Positions 32,692 to 41,700 of a DNA stretch of 64,000 bases are shown one piece after another (the stretch's first letter is position 1; each line of letters opens with the position of its first letter). This stretch comes from an uncultured Dysosmobacter sp. (GTDB taxonomy: Bacteria; Bacillota; Clostridia; Oscillospirales; Oscillospiraceae), in NCBI GenBank assembly GCA_947625655.1, contig CANQPD010000009.1:29592-93591 (forward strand), read 5' to 3'. Made by a program: the position numbers and the translations under genes. The notes below the pieces were generated by a model. The model had not been told where the DNA came from, did no database searches, and saw only the letters and a program-made list of their open reading frames with translations.

Positions 32692-34296
32692 TTACGGCAG
32701 AGGCCGGATCTCCAGATCGTAATGCTCCCGACTCAGATCCAGCGCCACTTCCGTGACGCCCGCTTCCAGGTCAAAGCCCAGGTTCTGCCGTACAAGCTCA
32801 ATGCTGTCCGTGTTCGCCAGCGCGGCGGTCTGGGCGGTGAAATCCAGGGTGGAGCCCAGTGTTGTCACCATGTCGTATCCCTGCAGCCCCACGTTCTCCG
32901 ACCCGGAGCAGCCGTAGTCGAAGCTGGGCTCCTTCCACAGATCGAACGTGATGTCAGCTTTGCCGCCTGCCGGGACCGTCACCGGCACCGCCAGATACAG
33001 CACCCGCTCCTGGGTCAGCGTCTCAGAGATGATGTCGTCCAGCCGCCCGTCGCTGTAGCGGTCCGCCGCGCCGTTTTCGGACAGGGCGCCGTACCGCGCC
33101 AGCAGCTCCGCCGCCGCCCGGCGGAACAGGGAATAGGGGACGGCCTCCAATTCGCTGTCCTCCGCGCCGTACTGCCAGCCGGCGTAGTCGTTGTAATAGT
33201 ACCGGCACAGCTCATCCAGCACCGCGTCCATGGTGGCCTCCTGCCGGGTGACGGTGCAGGAGACGCCGTCGATCTCCCGCTCACAGCCGCCGTTTTCATA
33301 GCCGGCCAGGGTGTAGTCCCCGATGTATTCCCCCAGGACCACCAGCATCTTCTTTTCCGATTCCCGGCGGACGCCGTCAGGCACAAAGTAGCTGTGCTGC
33401 TGCCAGCCGGTCTCCGCATCCCACGAGCCGCCGTTGAAGCCGTATGTGAGGACCGTGGTCCTTTCCCGGTCGATGGTGAATTCAATGGCCTGGGTGGCGG
33501 CGGGGTATTGCTCGTGGGGAGCCTGGAAATCCGAAAATTCGTATACCGTCACCGGGATATCCAGGACCGGAGCGTCCCCCAGGGCCTGCCGGAGATAGGC
33601 GCCGCTTTCCAGCAGGGCCTTGTAGTCCGTCCAGCTGTCGGGAGGATCCAGATTCAGGGTGGTACTGTCCAGCCGGTATCCATCCCCGCCGTCGCTCTGC
33701 CAGACGCCCTGGAACCCGCCGGCATAGGCCCCGGCGTACAGAGTGGCTTCAGTCTCTTGGCCGTCCACCGTCACGGCGGGCCGCTCCGTTAATTCGGAAA
33801 AGTTGCCCGCAAAGGGATACAGCGCCGTCACGGTGATATTTTCCTCCGTGGGATTGGTCAGCACATAGGCATCCGTCACCGCGGCCCCCCACTGGCGGGG
33901 GGAGCCGTCGTGATATGTCCCTGGTGCAAAGTCCCAGGTGATTTTCCGCTCCGCCGTCAGTCCCGTGCCGTCCTCCGCCGTGGTCAGGGGGAACACCGGC
34001 CCGGCGTAGGACATGAAGACAGTGCCATCCGCGGACAGCGGCTCGTTGTCCGTGATGATCCCGCTGCCGCCGGAATCGCTGCCGCTGCCCGGCGCGGCAT
34101 TGCCTGCGCCGCTGGAGCCCCCCAGGGGCAGCAGCCTGCCGGCGCCCACCACCAGCGCCAGGCAGGCCGCTGCCGCCAGCATCCGCCGCCAGGGATGGCG
34201 GCGGACAGCAGCGCTCCCCCGGAGGCCGGGGGCTGCCTCCCGGATCAGGTCGTCGTCCACCAGGCCCAGGATGCGAAATAACTGCTCACCGCTCAT
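32692..34296 (-). CDS. Membrane-anchored protein encoded with sigma factor, probable anti-sigma (DUF4179-like)
   Basis: Single N-terminal TM after cytoplasmic segment; start overlaps sigma factor stop. Confidence 0.55.
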   Translation of the reverse strand: MSGEQLFRILGLVDDDLIREAAPGLRGSAAVRRHPWRRMLAAAACLALVVGAGRLLPLGGSSGAGNAAPGSGSDSGGSGIITDNEPLSADGTVFMSYAGPVFPLTTAEDGTGLTAERKITWDFAPGTYHDGSPRQWGAAVTDAYVLTNPTEENITVTALYPFAGNFSELTERPAVTVDGQETEATLYAGAYAGGFQGVWQSDGGDGYRLDSTTLNLDPPDSWTDYKALLESGAYLRQALGDAPVLDIPVTVYEFSDFQAPHEQYPAATQAIEFTIDRERTTVLTYGFNGGSWDAETGWQQHSYFVPDGVRRESEKKMLVVLGEYIGDYTLAGYENGGCEREIDGVSCTVTRQEATMDAVLDELCRYYYNDYAGWQYGAEDSELEAVPYSLFRRAAAELLARYGALSENGAADRYSDGRLDDIISETLTQERVLYLAVPVTVPAGGKADITFDLWKEPSFDYGCSGSENVGLQGYDMVTTLGSTLDFTAQTAALANTDSIELVRQNLGFDLEAGVTEVALDLSREHYDLEIRPLP

Positions 34297-34853
34297 AGGG
34301 CTACCCCCTCCTGTTCCAGATATGCCCGCAGGGCTTTCCGGGTGCGGAACAGGGAGGATTTCACCTTTCCCTGTCCGCAGCCCAGCCCTCCGGCGATGTC
34401 CGCCAGATCCTGGCCGTACCAGTACCGCCGCAGAAAGATGATCCGGCTCTCCGCCGGGAGCCGCCGCAAAAACGCGCTGATCAGCGCGGCGGTCTCCCGG
34501 TCCTCCAGCGCCTGCTCCGTGCCGCGCACGGCGGGGACGCAGCCGTCCAGCTCCCCCAGCAGGATGTCCATGCTGTCGCCGCCCCGCTTCTGGGCCCGGG
34601 CCTGCTTCCAGCGGTCCAGGGACAGGTTCCGGGCGATGCGGCCCAGCCATGCCTGAAGGGCCGTGGGCCGGGCGGGAGGAATGGCGTTCCAGGTCTTCAG
34701 ATAGGTGTCGTTAACGCACTCCTCCGCGTCGCCGTGGCTGCGGAGGATGTTCCAGGAGATGTTCCGCAAAAAGCCGCCGTATTTCACATCGGTCTCTGAA
34801 ATGGCGCTTTGATCCCGCTGCCAGTACAGGTCGATGATGGCGCTGTCCTCCAT
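34293..34853 (-). CDS. RNA polymerase sigma-70 (ECF) factor
   Basis: GDAEECVNDTYLKTWNAIPP; LPAESRIIFLRRYWYGQDLADIA. Confidence 0.92.
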   Translation of the reverse strand: MEDSAIIDLYWQRDQSAISETDVKYGGFLRNISWNILRSHGDAEECVNDTYLKTWNAIPPARPTALQAWLGRIARNLSLDRWKQARAQKRGGDSMDILLGELDGCVPAVRGTEQALEDRETAALISAFLRRLPAESRIIFLRRYWYGQDLADIAGGLGCGQGKVKSSLFRTRKALRAYLEQEGVAL

Positions 34854-34963
34854 GGACTCCCCTCCTTCCATTCTGCTGATATAGACGAGAAAAAAACGCC
34901 GGTGGTTTCACAAAACAAAAAATTTCCGGGGGAAGTCCCCCCGGAAATCATCGTATCAGGTTT

Positions 34964-36466
34964 TTATCCGGCCAGCAAGCCCTGGCTCACCAGGAACTCC
35001 CGGGCCACATCGTCCACAGTGCGGCCCACCACGTCCACCTGATAGGTCAGCTCCGCCATCTGCTCCGTGGAGATCCTGCCCGCCAGCTGGTTCAAAATAC
35101 CCTCCAGCTCCGGGTGCTGCTCCAGCACGTCCTCCCGCACCAGGAAGGCGCCGTTGTAATCCGGGAAGAAGCTCTTGTCGTCCTCCAGGATCTTCAGCCC
35201 CACCTTGCGGTTCAGGCCGTCGGTGGCGTAGACCACGGTGACGTCGAAGCTGCCGCTCTCGATGGCGGTGTACTTCAGTCCCAGGTCCACGGAGATCTTA
35301 TCCCGGAACTCCAGGCCGTAGAATTCCACGAAGGGGTAGTACTTCATGCTGCCCTCCCGGGTGAAGAAGCCCTGCTCCGCGCCGAAGGTCAGCTGGTCCG
35401 CAATGGGGATCAGGTCGCTGACCGTCTCCAGTCCGTACCGGTCGGCCACGGCCTGGGGGACCGCCACGGCGTAGGTGTTGTCAAAGCCCAGCTTCTCCAG
35501 CAGGCGCATCCCGTATTCCTCCTGGGCCACCTGGTTGACATAGTCGTACAGCGACATCCCCTCCGGCACGTCGGTGACGTCCTGGTGGAAGAAGGTGGTC
35601 AGCAGGGTGCCGTCATAGGAGATCATCAGGTCGCAGGTGTGGCCGCTGCCCGTCAGGGCGTTGAAGTTGTTCACCTGGGACATCTGGTCCTGGATGGTGA
35701 CGGTGAGATCCGTCCGGTCCTCCACCAGCATCTTCACCATGTGGTGCATCAGCTGGGTCTCGGAGTAGTCGCCGTCGTAGAGCATCAGGTCGCCGGTGCC
35801 GCCCCGGCCAAAGGGCAGCAGCAGGCAGAACGCCAGCAAAATGGCGGCCACGGGGACCCACATCTTCCGGGAACCGCCCCTGGACCTGCGCATCTGGGTC
35901 TCGAACCAGCCCATCAGCAGGTCCAGCGCCACGGCAATGACCATCAGCGCGGCGGTGGCGGTGAGGAGCAGCTTCATGTCCTTTACCCGGATGGCCTGGG
36001 TGATGACGGTGCCCAATCCGCCGCCGCCCACATAGGCGGCAAACACGGCGCTGCCGATGGCGTTGACCACGGCGATGCGGATGCCGGTGAACACGGTGGG
36101 GAAGGCCAGGGGGAATTCCACCATCAGCGTCCGGTAGGGCTTGCTCATGCCCATGCCCCGGGCGGCCTCCTTCACGCCGGAGTCCACCTCCTGGAGCCCC
36201 AGGCAGGTGTTGCGCACGATGGGCAGCAGGGAGTACAGCGTGATGCCGATGATGACGGTGAGCTTGCCGGGGTCCAGCACCACCATGATGATGCCCAGCA
36301 GGGCCAGGGAGGGGATGGTCTGCAGCAGATCCACCACATGGAGAATCACCCCCCGGGCCCTGGGGGACACATAGGCCCAGATGCCCAGGGGCAGGCCCGC
36401 GGCGATGGACAAAATGGCCGCCGCCAGCACGATGAACAGGTGTTCAAACACCAGGGACCAGCTCAT
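34964..36466 (-). CDS. Osmoprotectant ABC transporter, fused permease/substrate-binding protein
   Basis: N-terminal BPD permease (VNAIGSAVFAAYVGGGGLGTVI) then OpuAC-like domain. Confidence 0.88.
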   Translation of the reverse strand: MSWSLVFEHLFIVLAAAILSIAAGLPLGIWAYVSPRARGVILHVVDLLQTIPSLALLGIIMVVLDPGKLTVIIGITLYSLLPIVRNTCLGLQEVDSGVKEAARGMGMSKPYRTLMVEFPLAFPTVFTGIRIAVVNAIGSAVFAAYVGGGGLGTVITQAIRVKDMKLLLTATAALMVIAVALDLLMGWFETQMRRSRGGSRKMWVPVAAILLAFCLLLPFGRGGTGDLMLYDGDYSETQLMHHMVKMLVEDRTDLTVTIQDQMSQVNNFNALTGSGHTCDLMISYDGTLLTTFFHQDVTDVPEGMSLYDYVNQVAQEEYGMRLLEKLGFDNTYAVAVPQAVADRYGLETVSDLIPIADQLTFGAEQGFFTREGSMKYYPFVEFYGLEFRDKISVDLGLKYTAIESGSFDVTVVYATDGLNRKVGLKILEDDKSFFPDYNGAFLVREDVLEQHPELEGILNQLAGRISTEQMAELTYQVDVVGRTVDDVAREFLVSQGLLAG

Positions 36467-37104
36467 TTGCCCACCCCCTTCCGCAGGCCCCGGGGCGTGA
36501 CCTTCTTTTGCAGCAGGTCGATGACCGCGCCGAAGACGATGGCCAGTACCGCCGCCGGGACGGCGCCCAGCAGGATCAGGGTGTTATTGTTGGAGTTGAC
36601 TCCCTGGTACACAAAGTCGCCCAGGCCCCGCAGGCCGATCATGGCGGCCAGCACCGCCCAGGAGACGGTGTAGATGGCGGCCATCCGCAGCCCCGCGATG
36701 ATGGTGGGCATGGCCAGGGGCAGCTCCACCCGCGCCAGAGTCTGGAAGGGGGACATGCCGCAGCCCTTGGCGGCCTCGACATATTTCCGCTCCACACCCA
36801 AAATGCCGGTATAGGTGTTTTTCAGCACCGGGAACATGGCATACACGCTGAGGGCCGTGATGACGGTGGCGTAGGAGCCGCCCCACCAGATATACAGCAC
36901 GCCGATAAACACCAGGCCGGGGATGGTCTGGAAGATGGACAGCAGCGGCAGGATGACGCCGGACCACTTGGGGACGCGGGAGAGCAGGACGCCCAGCAGC
37001 AGCCCCGCGGCAAAGCCGATGGCCGTGGCGATGAGCACATAGACGGTGTGTTCCGCGATGCGCATGGCCAGATCGGCGCCGTAGGTACTCATCAGCGCCC
37101 TCAT
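36463..37104 (-). CDS. Osmoprotectant ABC transporter permease
   Basis: VELPLAMPTIIAGLRMAAIYTVSWAVLAAMIGLRGLGDFVYQGV. Confidence 0.9.
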   Translation of the reverse strand: MRALMSTYGADLAMRIAEHTVYVLIATAIGFAAGLLLGVLLSRVPKWSGVILPLLSIFQTIPGLVFIGVLYIWWGGSYATVITALSVYAMFPVLKNTYTGILGVERKYVEAAKGCGMSPFQTLARVELPLAMPTIIAGLRMAAIYTVSWAVLAAMIGLRGLGDFVYQGVNSNNNTLILLGAVPAAVLAIVFGAVIDLLQKKVTPRGLRKGVGK

Positions 37105-38213
37105 GATCCGGCCCCCCACAGGTTCTCCGCCACGGACCGGGCCACGCTGGTCTTGGTGACGATGCCCGCGATGGTGTCGTCCTCATTCAGCACCACCACA
37201 TAGCCCGCGCCGGACTCCAGCAGATAGTCAAAGGACTCCTTGGCGTCGTCTCCCACCCGGACGGTCCGGGCGGTCTGGCGGACCATGGGTTCGATGCTGG
37301 TCAGCTCCCGGCCCCAGCGGCGGATGTCGGCGATGGAGATGGTGCCCACATAGCGCTTTTCCTCGTCAGTGACCAGCAGAGAGTCCACGCTGCTGCGGGC
37401 CATGCGCTCGGCGCACTCCAGCACGCCCCGGTTTTTCTTCACGGTGACGAGATTCGTCCGCATGAAGTGCTCCACGGTAGAGGGGGCGGGGGCGTCCGGC
37501 GCGTGCTTGCCCAGAAAGCTGCGCACCTGGTCGGTGGCGGGGTGCTCCAGCATCTCCTCGGGGGAGGCCATCTGGACGATCTCGCCGCCGTCCATGAAGA
37601 TGATGATGTCCGCCAGCTTCAGCGCCTCGTCCATGTCGTGGGTGACGAAGATCACGGTCTTGTTCAGCTTCTGCTGGATGCTGCGGACCTCGTCCTGCAA
37701 AACCGCCCGGGTCATGGGGTCCAGGGCGCCGAAGGGCTCATCCATCAGCACGATGGGGGGCGAGGCCGCCAGGGCCCGCAGCACGCCGATGCGCTGCTGC
37801 TGGCCGCCGGAGAGCTCCGTGGGGTATTTGTCCGCGTACTGCTCCATGTTGACCAGCTTCAGCATCTCCCGGACGATCCCGTCGCACCGGGCCTTGTCGT
37901 ATTTCAGCAGCCTGGGCACCACGCAGATGTTCTGGGCCACCGTCATATTGGGGAACAGGCCGATCTGCTGGATGACATAGCCGATGTGCCGCCGAAGCTC
38001 CACCTTGTCGGAGGAGCGGATGTCGCGCCCGTCGATGGAGATGGTGCCGGAGTCGATGTCGATGAGGCGGTTGATGGTCTTCAGGGTCGTGGTCTTTCCG
38101 CAGCCGGAGGGGCCGATCAGGACCACGAACTGCCCGTCGGGGATGGTAAAATTCAGATCCTTGAGAATGGGGTTTTTTCCGTAGTTTTTTGTGACGTGTT
38201 CAAACTGGATCAT
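37101..38213 (-). CDS. Osmoprotectant ABC transporter ATPase with CBS domains (OpuCA-like)
   Basis: GPSGCGKTTTLK, LSGGQQQRIGVLRAL, C-terminal CBS pair. Confidence 0.92.
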   Translation of the reverse strand: MIQFEHVTKNYGKNPILKDLNFTIPDGQFVVLIGPSGCGKTTTLKTINRLIDIDSGTISIDGRDIRSSDKVELRRHIGYVIQQIGLFPNMTVAQNICVVPRLLKYDKARCDGIVREMLKLVNMEQYADKYPTELSGGQQQRIGVLRALAASPPIVLMDEPFGALDPMTRAVLQDEVRSIQQKLNKTVIFVTHDMDEALKLADIIIFMDGGEIVQMASPEEMLEHPATDQVRSFLGKHAPDAPAPSTVEHFMRTNLVTVKKNRGVLECAERMARSSVDSLLVTDEEKRYVGTISIADIRRWGRELTSIEPMVRQTARTVRVGDDAKESFDYLLESGAGYVVVLNEDDTIAGIVTKTSVARSVAENLWGAGS

Positions 38214-38845
38214 GGGACCTCCTTTGCCGTAATCAGGCGGTGGGCCGCCTCCGCGGCGGCGGGGCTGCCCACCAAAACGATAACGTCCCCGGCGTACAGC
38301 TCCGCGTAGGGGCCGGGGGACAAAATAACAGTCTGGCCCCGCCGGATGGCCACGATGGTGCCGCCGGTGGACTGCCAGAATTTAAGCGCCCCGATGCTCT
38401 TCCCGATGAGGGGGGAATCCTTGGGGACGGGGACCTCGTAGTTTGGAAAGGGCTCATTGGCGGCGGCAAAGGTCTCCCGGCTTTTCACCAGGGCCTTCAC
38501 CGTCTCCGCCATGCGGCGGTGCAGCTCCTCATACTCCGCCATCTGTTCCCTCAGCTGCGCCCGGAGGGCGCGGATGTCGGCGTTCTCCTCAAAATTTTCA
38601 ATGTACCGTCTGGCGCTGTCGGCGGAGAGGACCACGGCCCCGCTCTGGGGCTTTACCTCCACCACCTTCATGTCCGCCAGCAGCCGCAGCGCCCGCCGGA
38701 TTGTCTCCGGCGACACGTTGTACTCTGACGCCATGACGGACCGGCCGTAAATGCGGCTGCCCTCCGCCAGCTCGCCCTTGGCGATGTGCCTGGCCAGATC
38801 CAGCGCGATTTGCAGATACTGCGACGGGACCACCGTCTGCTTCAT
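38210..38845 (-). CDS. BusR-like regulator: GntR-type HTH + RCK_C (TrkA-C) domain
   Basis: N-terminal GntR HTH; C-terminal DSPLIGKSIGALKFWQSTGGTIVAIRRGQTVILSPGPYAELYAGDVIVLVG. Confidence 0.85.
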   Translation of the reverse strand: MKQTVVPSQYLQIALDLARHIAKGELAEGSRIYGRSVMASEYNVSPETIRRALRLLADMKVVEVKPQSGAVVLSADSARRYIENFEENADIRALRAQLREQMAEYEELHRRMAETVKALVKSRETFAAANEPFPNYEVPVPKDSPLIGKSIGALKFWQSTGGTIVAIRRGQTVILSPGPYAELYAGDVIVLVGSPAAAEAAHRLITAKEVP

Positions 38846-39052
38846 TGCGGGTCACCACCTTGTTTGCTCAATGATGCCATTATATACTGACAACTTTAAA
38901 ATGTAAACAGGTGTGGCAGTTAAAATTCTGTGAACAAATTAAAAAAGAGATGAAATTCGCGAAAAAACCGGCGTTGAATACACAAAAATGTACTGGACAG
39001 AGGGAGACCGTCTCGATTTTCTTTCCCGATGCGCCACGGCACGGAAGGTGTG

Positions 39053-39077
39053 GTATAATGGTTTAAAATTTTAAACC
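39053..39077 (+). promoter_or_regulatory. TATAAT -10 abutting an 18-bp palindrome, candidate ArsR operator
   Basis: TATAATGGTTTAAAATTTTAAACC. Confidence 0.65.
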
Positions 39078-39092
39078 AAAGGGGGCGGAGCC

Positions 39093-39473
39093 ATGGAGGC
39101 ATGCGCAGAGTGCGTGGAGATGCGGACGGCGCTGGCGGAGGAATTCCGGGGCCTGCAGGGGTTGTTCGCGGCGCTGGGGGACGAGACCCGGCAGCGGATC
39201 TTCCTGGCCCTGCTGGAGAGCGAGCAGATGGGCCTGCGGGCGGGAGAACTGGCGGAGCGGACCCATCTCAGCCGCCCGGCGGTGAGCCACCACCTGCGCG
39301 TCCTGCGGGAGGCGGGGGCCGTCAGCCTGCACCGGGAGGGGACCCGGAACTATTACTATCCCAACGCGGACACGGAGCAGTGGGAGCGCCTGCGGCTCCT
39401 GGCGGACAAGATCTGCGCCGTGGTGCGCTATGCCGCCGATATGGGATATCCACACATGGAGGAGGATTTGTAA
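39093..39473 (+). CDS. ArsR-family winged-helix regulator
   Basis: FAALGDETRQRIFLALLESEQMGLRAGELAERTHLSRPAVSHHLRVLREAGAVS. Confidence 0.9.
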   Translation: MEACAECVEMRTALAEEFRGLQGLFAALGDETRQRIFLALLESEQMGLRAGELAERTHLSRPAVSHHLRVLREAGAVSLHREGTRNYYYPNADTEQWERLRLLADKICAVVRYAADMGYPHMEEDL

Positions 39474-40142
39474 ATGGAACTGATGGAAGCCATTGGCCGC
39501 CGCCATTCCGTGCGGCAGTATACGGACCGGCCCATTCCGGCGGAAGTCCTGGCGGAGCTGGAGGCGGAGACCGCCGCCTGCAGCCGGGAGGGCGGCCTGC
39601 ATATCCAGCTGGTGTCCGGCGAGCCGGACGCCTTTCAGGGCGTCCTGGCCCACTACGGCAAATTTCGGGGGGTCCGCAATTACTGGGCCCTGATCGGCCC
39701 CAAGGGGCCGGAGCTGGACGAGAAGCTGGGCTATTACGGAGAGCGCCTGGTGCTGAAAGCCGCGCGGCTGGGGCTGGACACCTGCTGGGTGGCGCTGACC
39801 TTCCGCCGGGGCAAGTGCCGCTGTACGGTTGATCCCGGGGAAAAGCTGGTCTGCGTCATCGCCCTGGGATACGGCGAGACCCACGGCGTTCCCCACAAGA
39901 GCAAGCCCTTGGCGGATGTATGCAAAACAACAGGGGAGATGCCCCCGTGGTTCCGCGCCGGCGCGGAGGCGGCTCTGCTGGCCCCCACCGCCACCAACCA
40001 GCAGAAGTTCCTGCTGACTCTGGAGGGGGACACGGTGCGGGCGGAGTCCACCGGCGGGTTCTATTCCAAGGTGGACCTGGGCATCGTGAAGTACCATTTC
40101 GAGATTGGCGCCGGCACAGACCATTTTACCTGGAAAACGTGA
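39474..40142 (+). CDS. Nitroreductase-family protein
   Basis: MEAIGRRHSVRQYTDRPIPAEVL; LVLKAARLGLDTCWVAL. Confidence 0.88.
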   Translation: MELMEAIGRRHSVRQYTDRPIPAEVLAELEAETAACSREGGLHIQLVSGEPDAFQGVLAHYGKFRGVRNYWALIGPKGPELDEKLGYYGERLVLKAARLGLDTCWVALTFRRGKCRCTVDPGEKLVCVIALGYGETHGVPHKSKPLADVCKTTGEMPPWFRAGAEAALLAPTATNQQKFLLTLEGDTVRAESTGGFYSKVDLGIVKYHFEIGAGTDHFTWKT

Positions 40143-40187
40143 AGAAAAAGGGCGAAAGCCCTCTTTTCCCATCCAAATATCCGAAAA

Positions 40188-40465
40188 AGGGCCGCGCCCG
40201 GATGGGCGCGGCCCTTTCGGCTTGGAAGAAGCCTGATCGCTTGAAGAGGGGCGGGAAACGCAAGGGGAGTACGAGGGGACGGGAGTCCCTTCGTGTTGGA
40301 TGGAATGCCTGCAAACGGGCTGTGTTAACAGCCCGTTGCCCCGCGAAGCGGGAGCTTTTCAGGCTGCTCCGCAGCCTGAAAAGTGAGGCATTGTGAAGCC
40401 CGCCAAAAAAGTCCAAAGGACTTTTTGACGGGCAGAGGGCCGCGCCCGGATGGGCGCGGCCCTTT
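40188..40465 (+). mobile_element. Structured intergenic element (copy 1) flanked by 30-bp duplicated terminators
   Basis: AGGGCCGCGCCCGGATGGGCGCGGCCCTTT at 40188-40217 and 40436-40465; multi-hairpin 218-nt core shared with 47500-47843. Confidence 0.75.
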
Positions 40466-40488
40466 TGATTTGAAAACGCTCTGGGCGG

Positions 40489-41403
40489 TCAGCCTTCAAA
40501 ATGCTCGATGATGTCCACCAGTTCAGCGCCGATGCGCTTCTGGGCCTCTTTCGTGCCCGCGCCCACATGGGGCATGCAGCTGACGGCGGGGTGGGCGGCC
40601 AGCTCCCAGTTGGGATCCTTCTCGCTCATCCAAACGTCCAGGCCCGCGGCCTTTACCTTGCCGGAATTCAGGGCCTCCAGCAGGGCGGCCTCGTCCACGT
40701 TGCTGCCCCGGGACACGTTGACGATCACCACGCCGTCGCGCATCTTGGCAATGCTCTCCGCGTCCACAAGGGGCTTGCCGCCGCCGGGGGCGCAGAGAAC
40801 GATGACGTCGGACTTTGCCAGCAGCTCGTCGGGAGTGACGAACTGCATGGTCTCACACTCGCAGCCCTCCGGCTTGTTGCGGTTGACATAAGACAGCACA
40901 TGCATACCCAGCGCCTGGGCCTTGGCGCCCACCAGCTGGCCGATGCGGCCGTAGCCGATGACGCCCATGGTCTTGCCCATCAGCTCGAAGCCCTTGGAAT
41001 AGGCCTTCTTCTCCCACTTCCGCTCCCGCATGGTGTGTCCGGCGATGGAGATGTTCCGGGCGCAGGAGAACAGCAGGGCGATAGCCAGCTCCGCCACGGC
41101 GTTGGAGGAGGCCCGGGGGGTGTTCTTCACGGTGATGCCCGCCGCCTCGGCGTACTTGACCGCGATGTTGTCCACGCCCACGCCGGCCCGGACAATGAGC
41201 TTCAGCCGGCCGCCCCTGGCCGCGTCGATCTGGGGCTCCTTGATCTTGGTGGCGGAGCGGATGATCACCGCGTCGAAGTCCCGCAGGGCCGCGCCCAGGG
41301 CGTCCGGCTCGTAGAACTGCTCCACGACCTCGAAGCCGTCCTTCCGCAGCTGCTCCATAGCGCCGGCATCCATGCCGTCTGTAACTAAAACTCTAAAAGA
41401 CAT
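40489..41403 (-). CDS. serA: D-3-phosphoglycerate dehydrogenase
   Basis: GVGVDNIAVKYAEAAGITVKNTP; GYGRIGQLVGAKAQALGM. Confidence 0.92.
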   Translation of the reverse strand: MSFRVLVTDGMDAGAMEQLRKDGFEVVEQFYEPDALGAALRDFDAVIIRSATKIKEPQIDAARGGRLKLIVRAGVGVDNIAVKYAEAAGITVKNTPRASSNAVAELAIALLFSCARNISIAGHTMRERKWEKKAYSKGFELMGKTMGVIGYGRIGQLVGAKAQALGMHVLSYVNRNKPEGCECETMQFVTPDELLAKSDVIVLCAPGGGKPLVDAESIAKMRDGVVIVNVSRGSNVDEAALLEALNSGKVKAAGLDVWMSEKDPNWELAAHPAVSCMPHVGAGTKEAQKRIGAELVDIIEHFEG

Positions 41404-41559
41404 GTGTGGTTCCCCTTTTCCTTATTTTCCGCTTGTATGCACCCCAGGGGCATACATGTTGTGTGTGGAAAATCCCAGCGCCCATTGGGGGACAGGCGCT
41501 TGGCAAAAGCCAGGGGGAAAATCAAATTATTTTCACCGCGACATGTGCGTGGTGAAAAT

Positions 41560-41670
41560 ACCTTGACTCAGCCTCGGCCCAAAGGACCGGGCCTCGGCAG
41601 ATCCGGCGGTTTGATGCCGGGCCAGCCGCCTTGGGCGGCGTTCACCAGTGACCGATGTCACTGGTGGGGG
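41560..41670 (-). other. Multi-hairpin intergenic region between serC and serA
   Basis: CACCAGTGACCGATGTCACTGGTG perfect hairpin; CAGCCTCGGCCCAAAGGACCGGGCCTCGGCAGA shared (inverted) with 47.7 kb. Confidence 0.5.
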
Positions 41671-41700
41671 GGAATCTAAAGGGGGGACGAAGTCCCCTCT

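Noticed and set aside
41404-41700. Serine T-box between serC and serA
   Set aside because: No GGTGGNACCGCG-type T-box sequence or specifier architecture found on either strand
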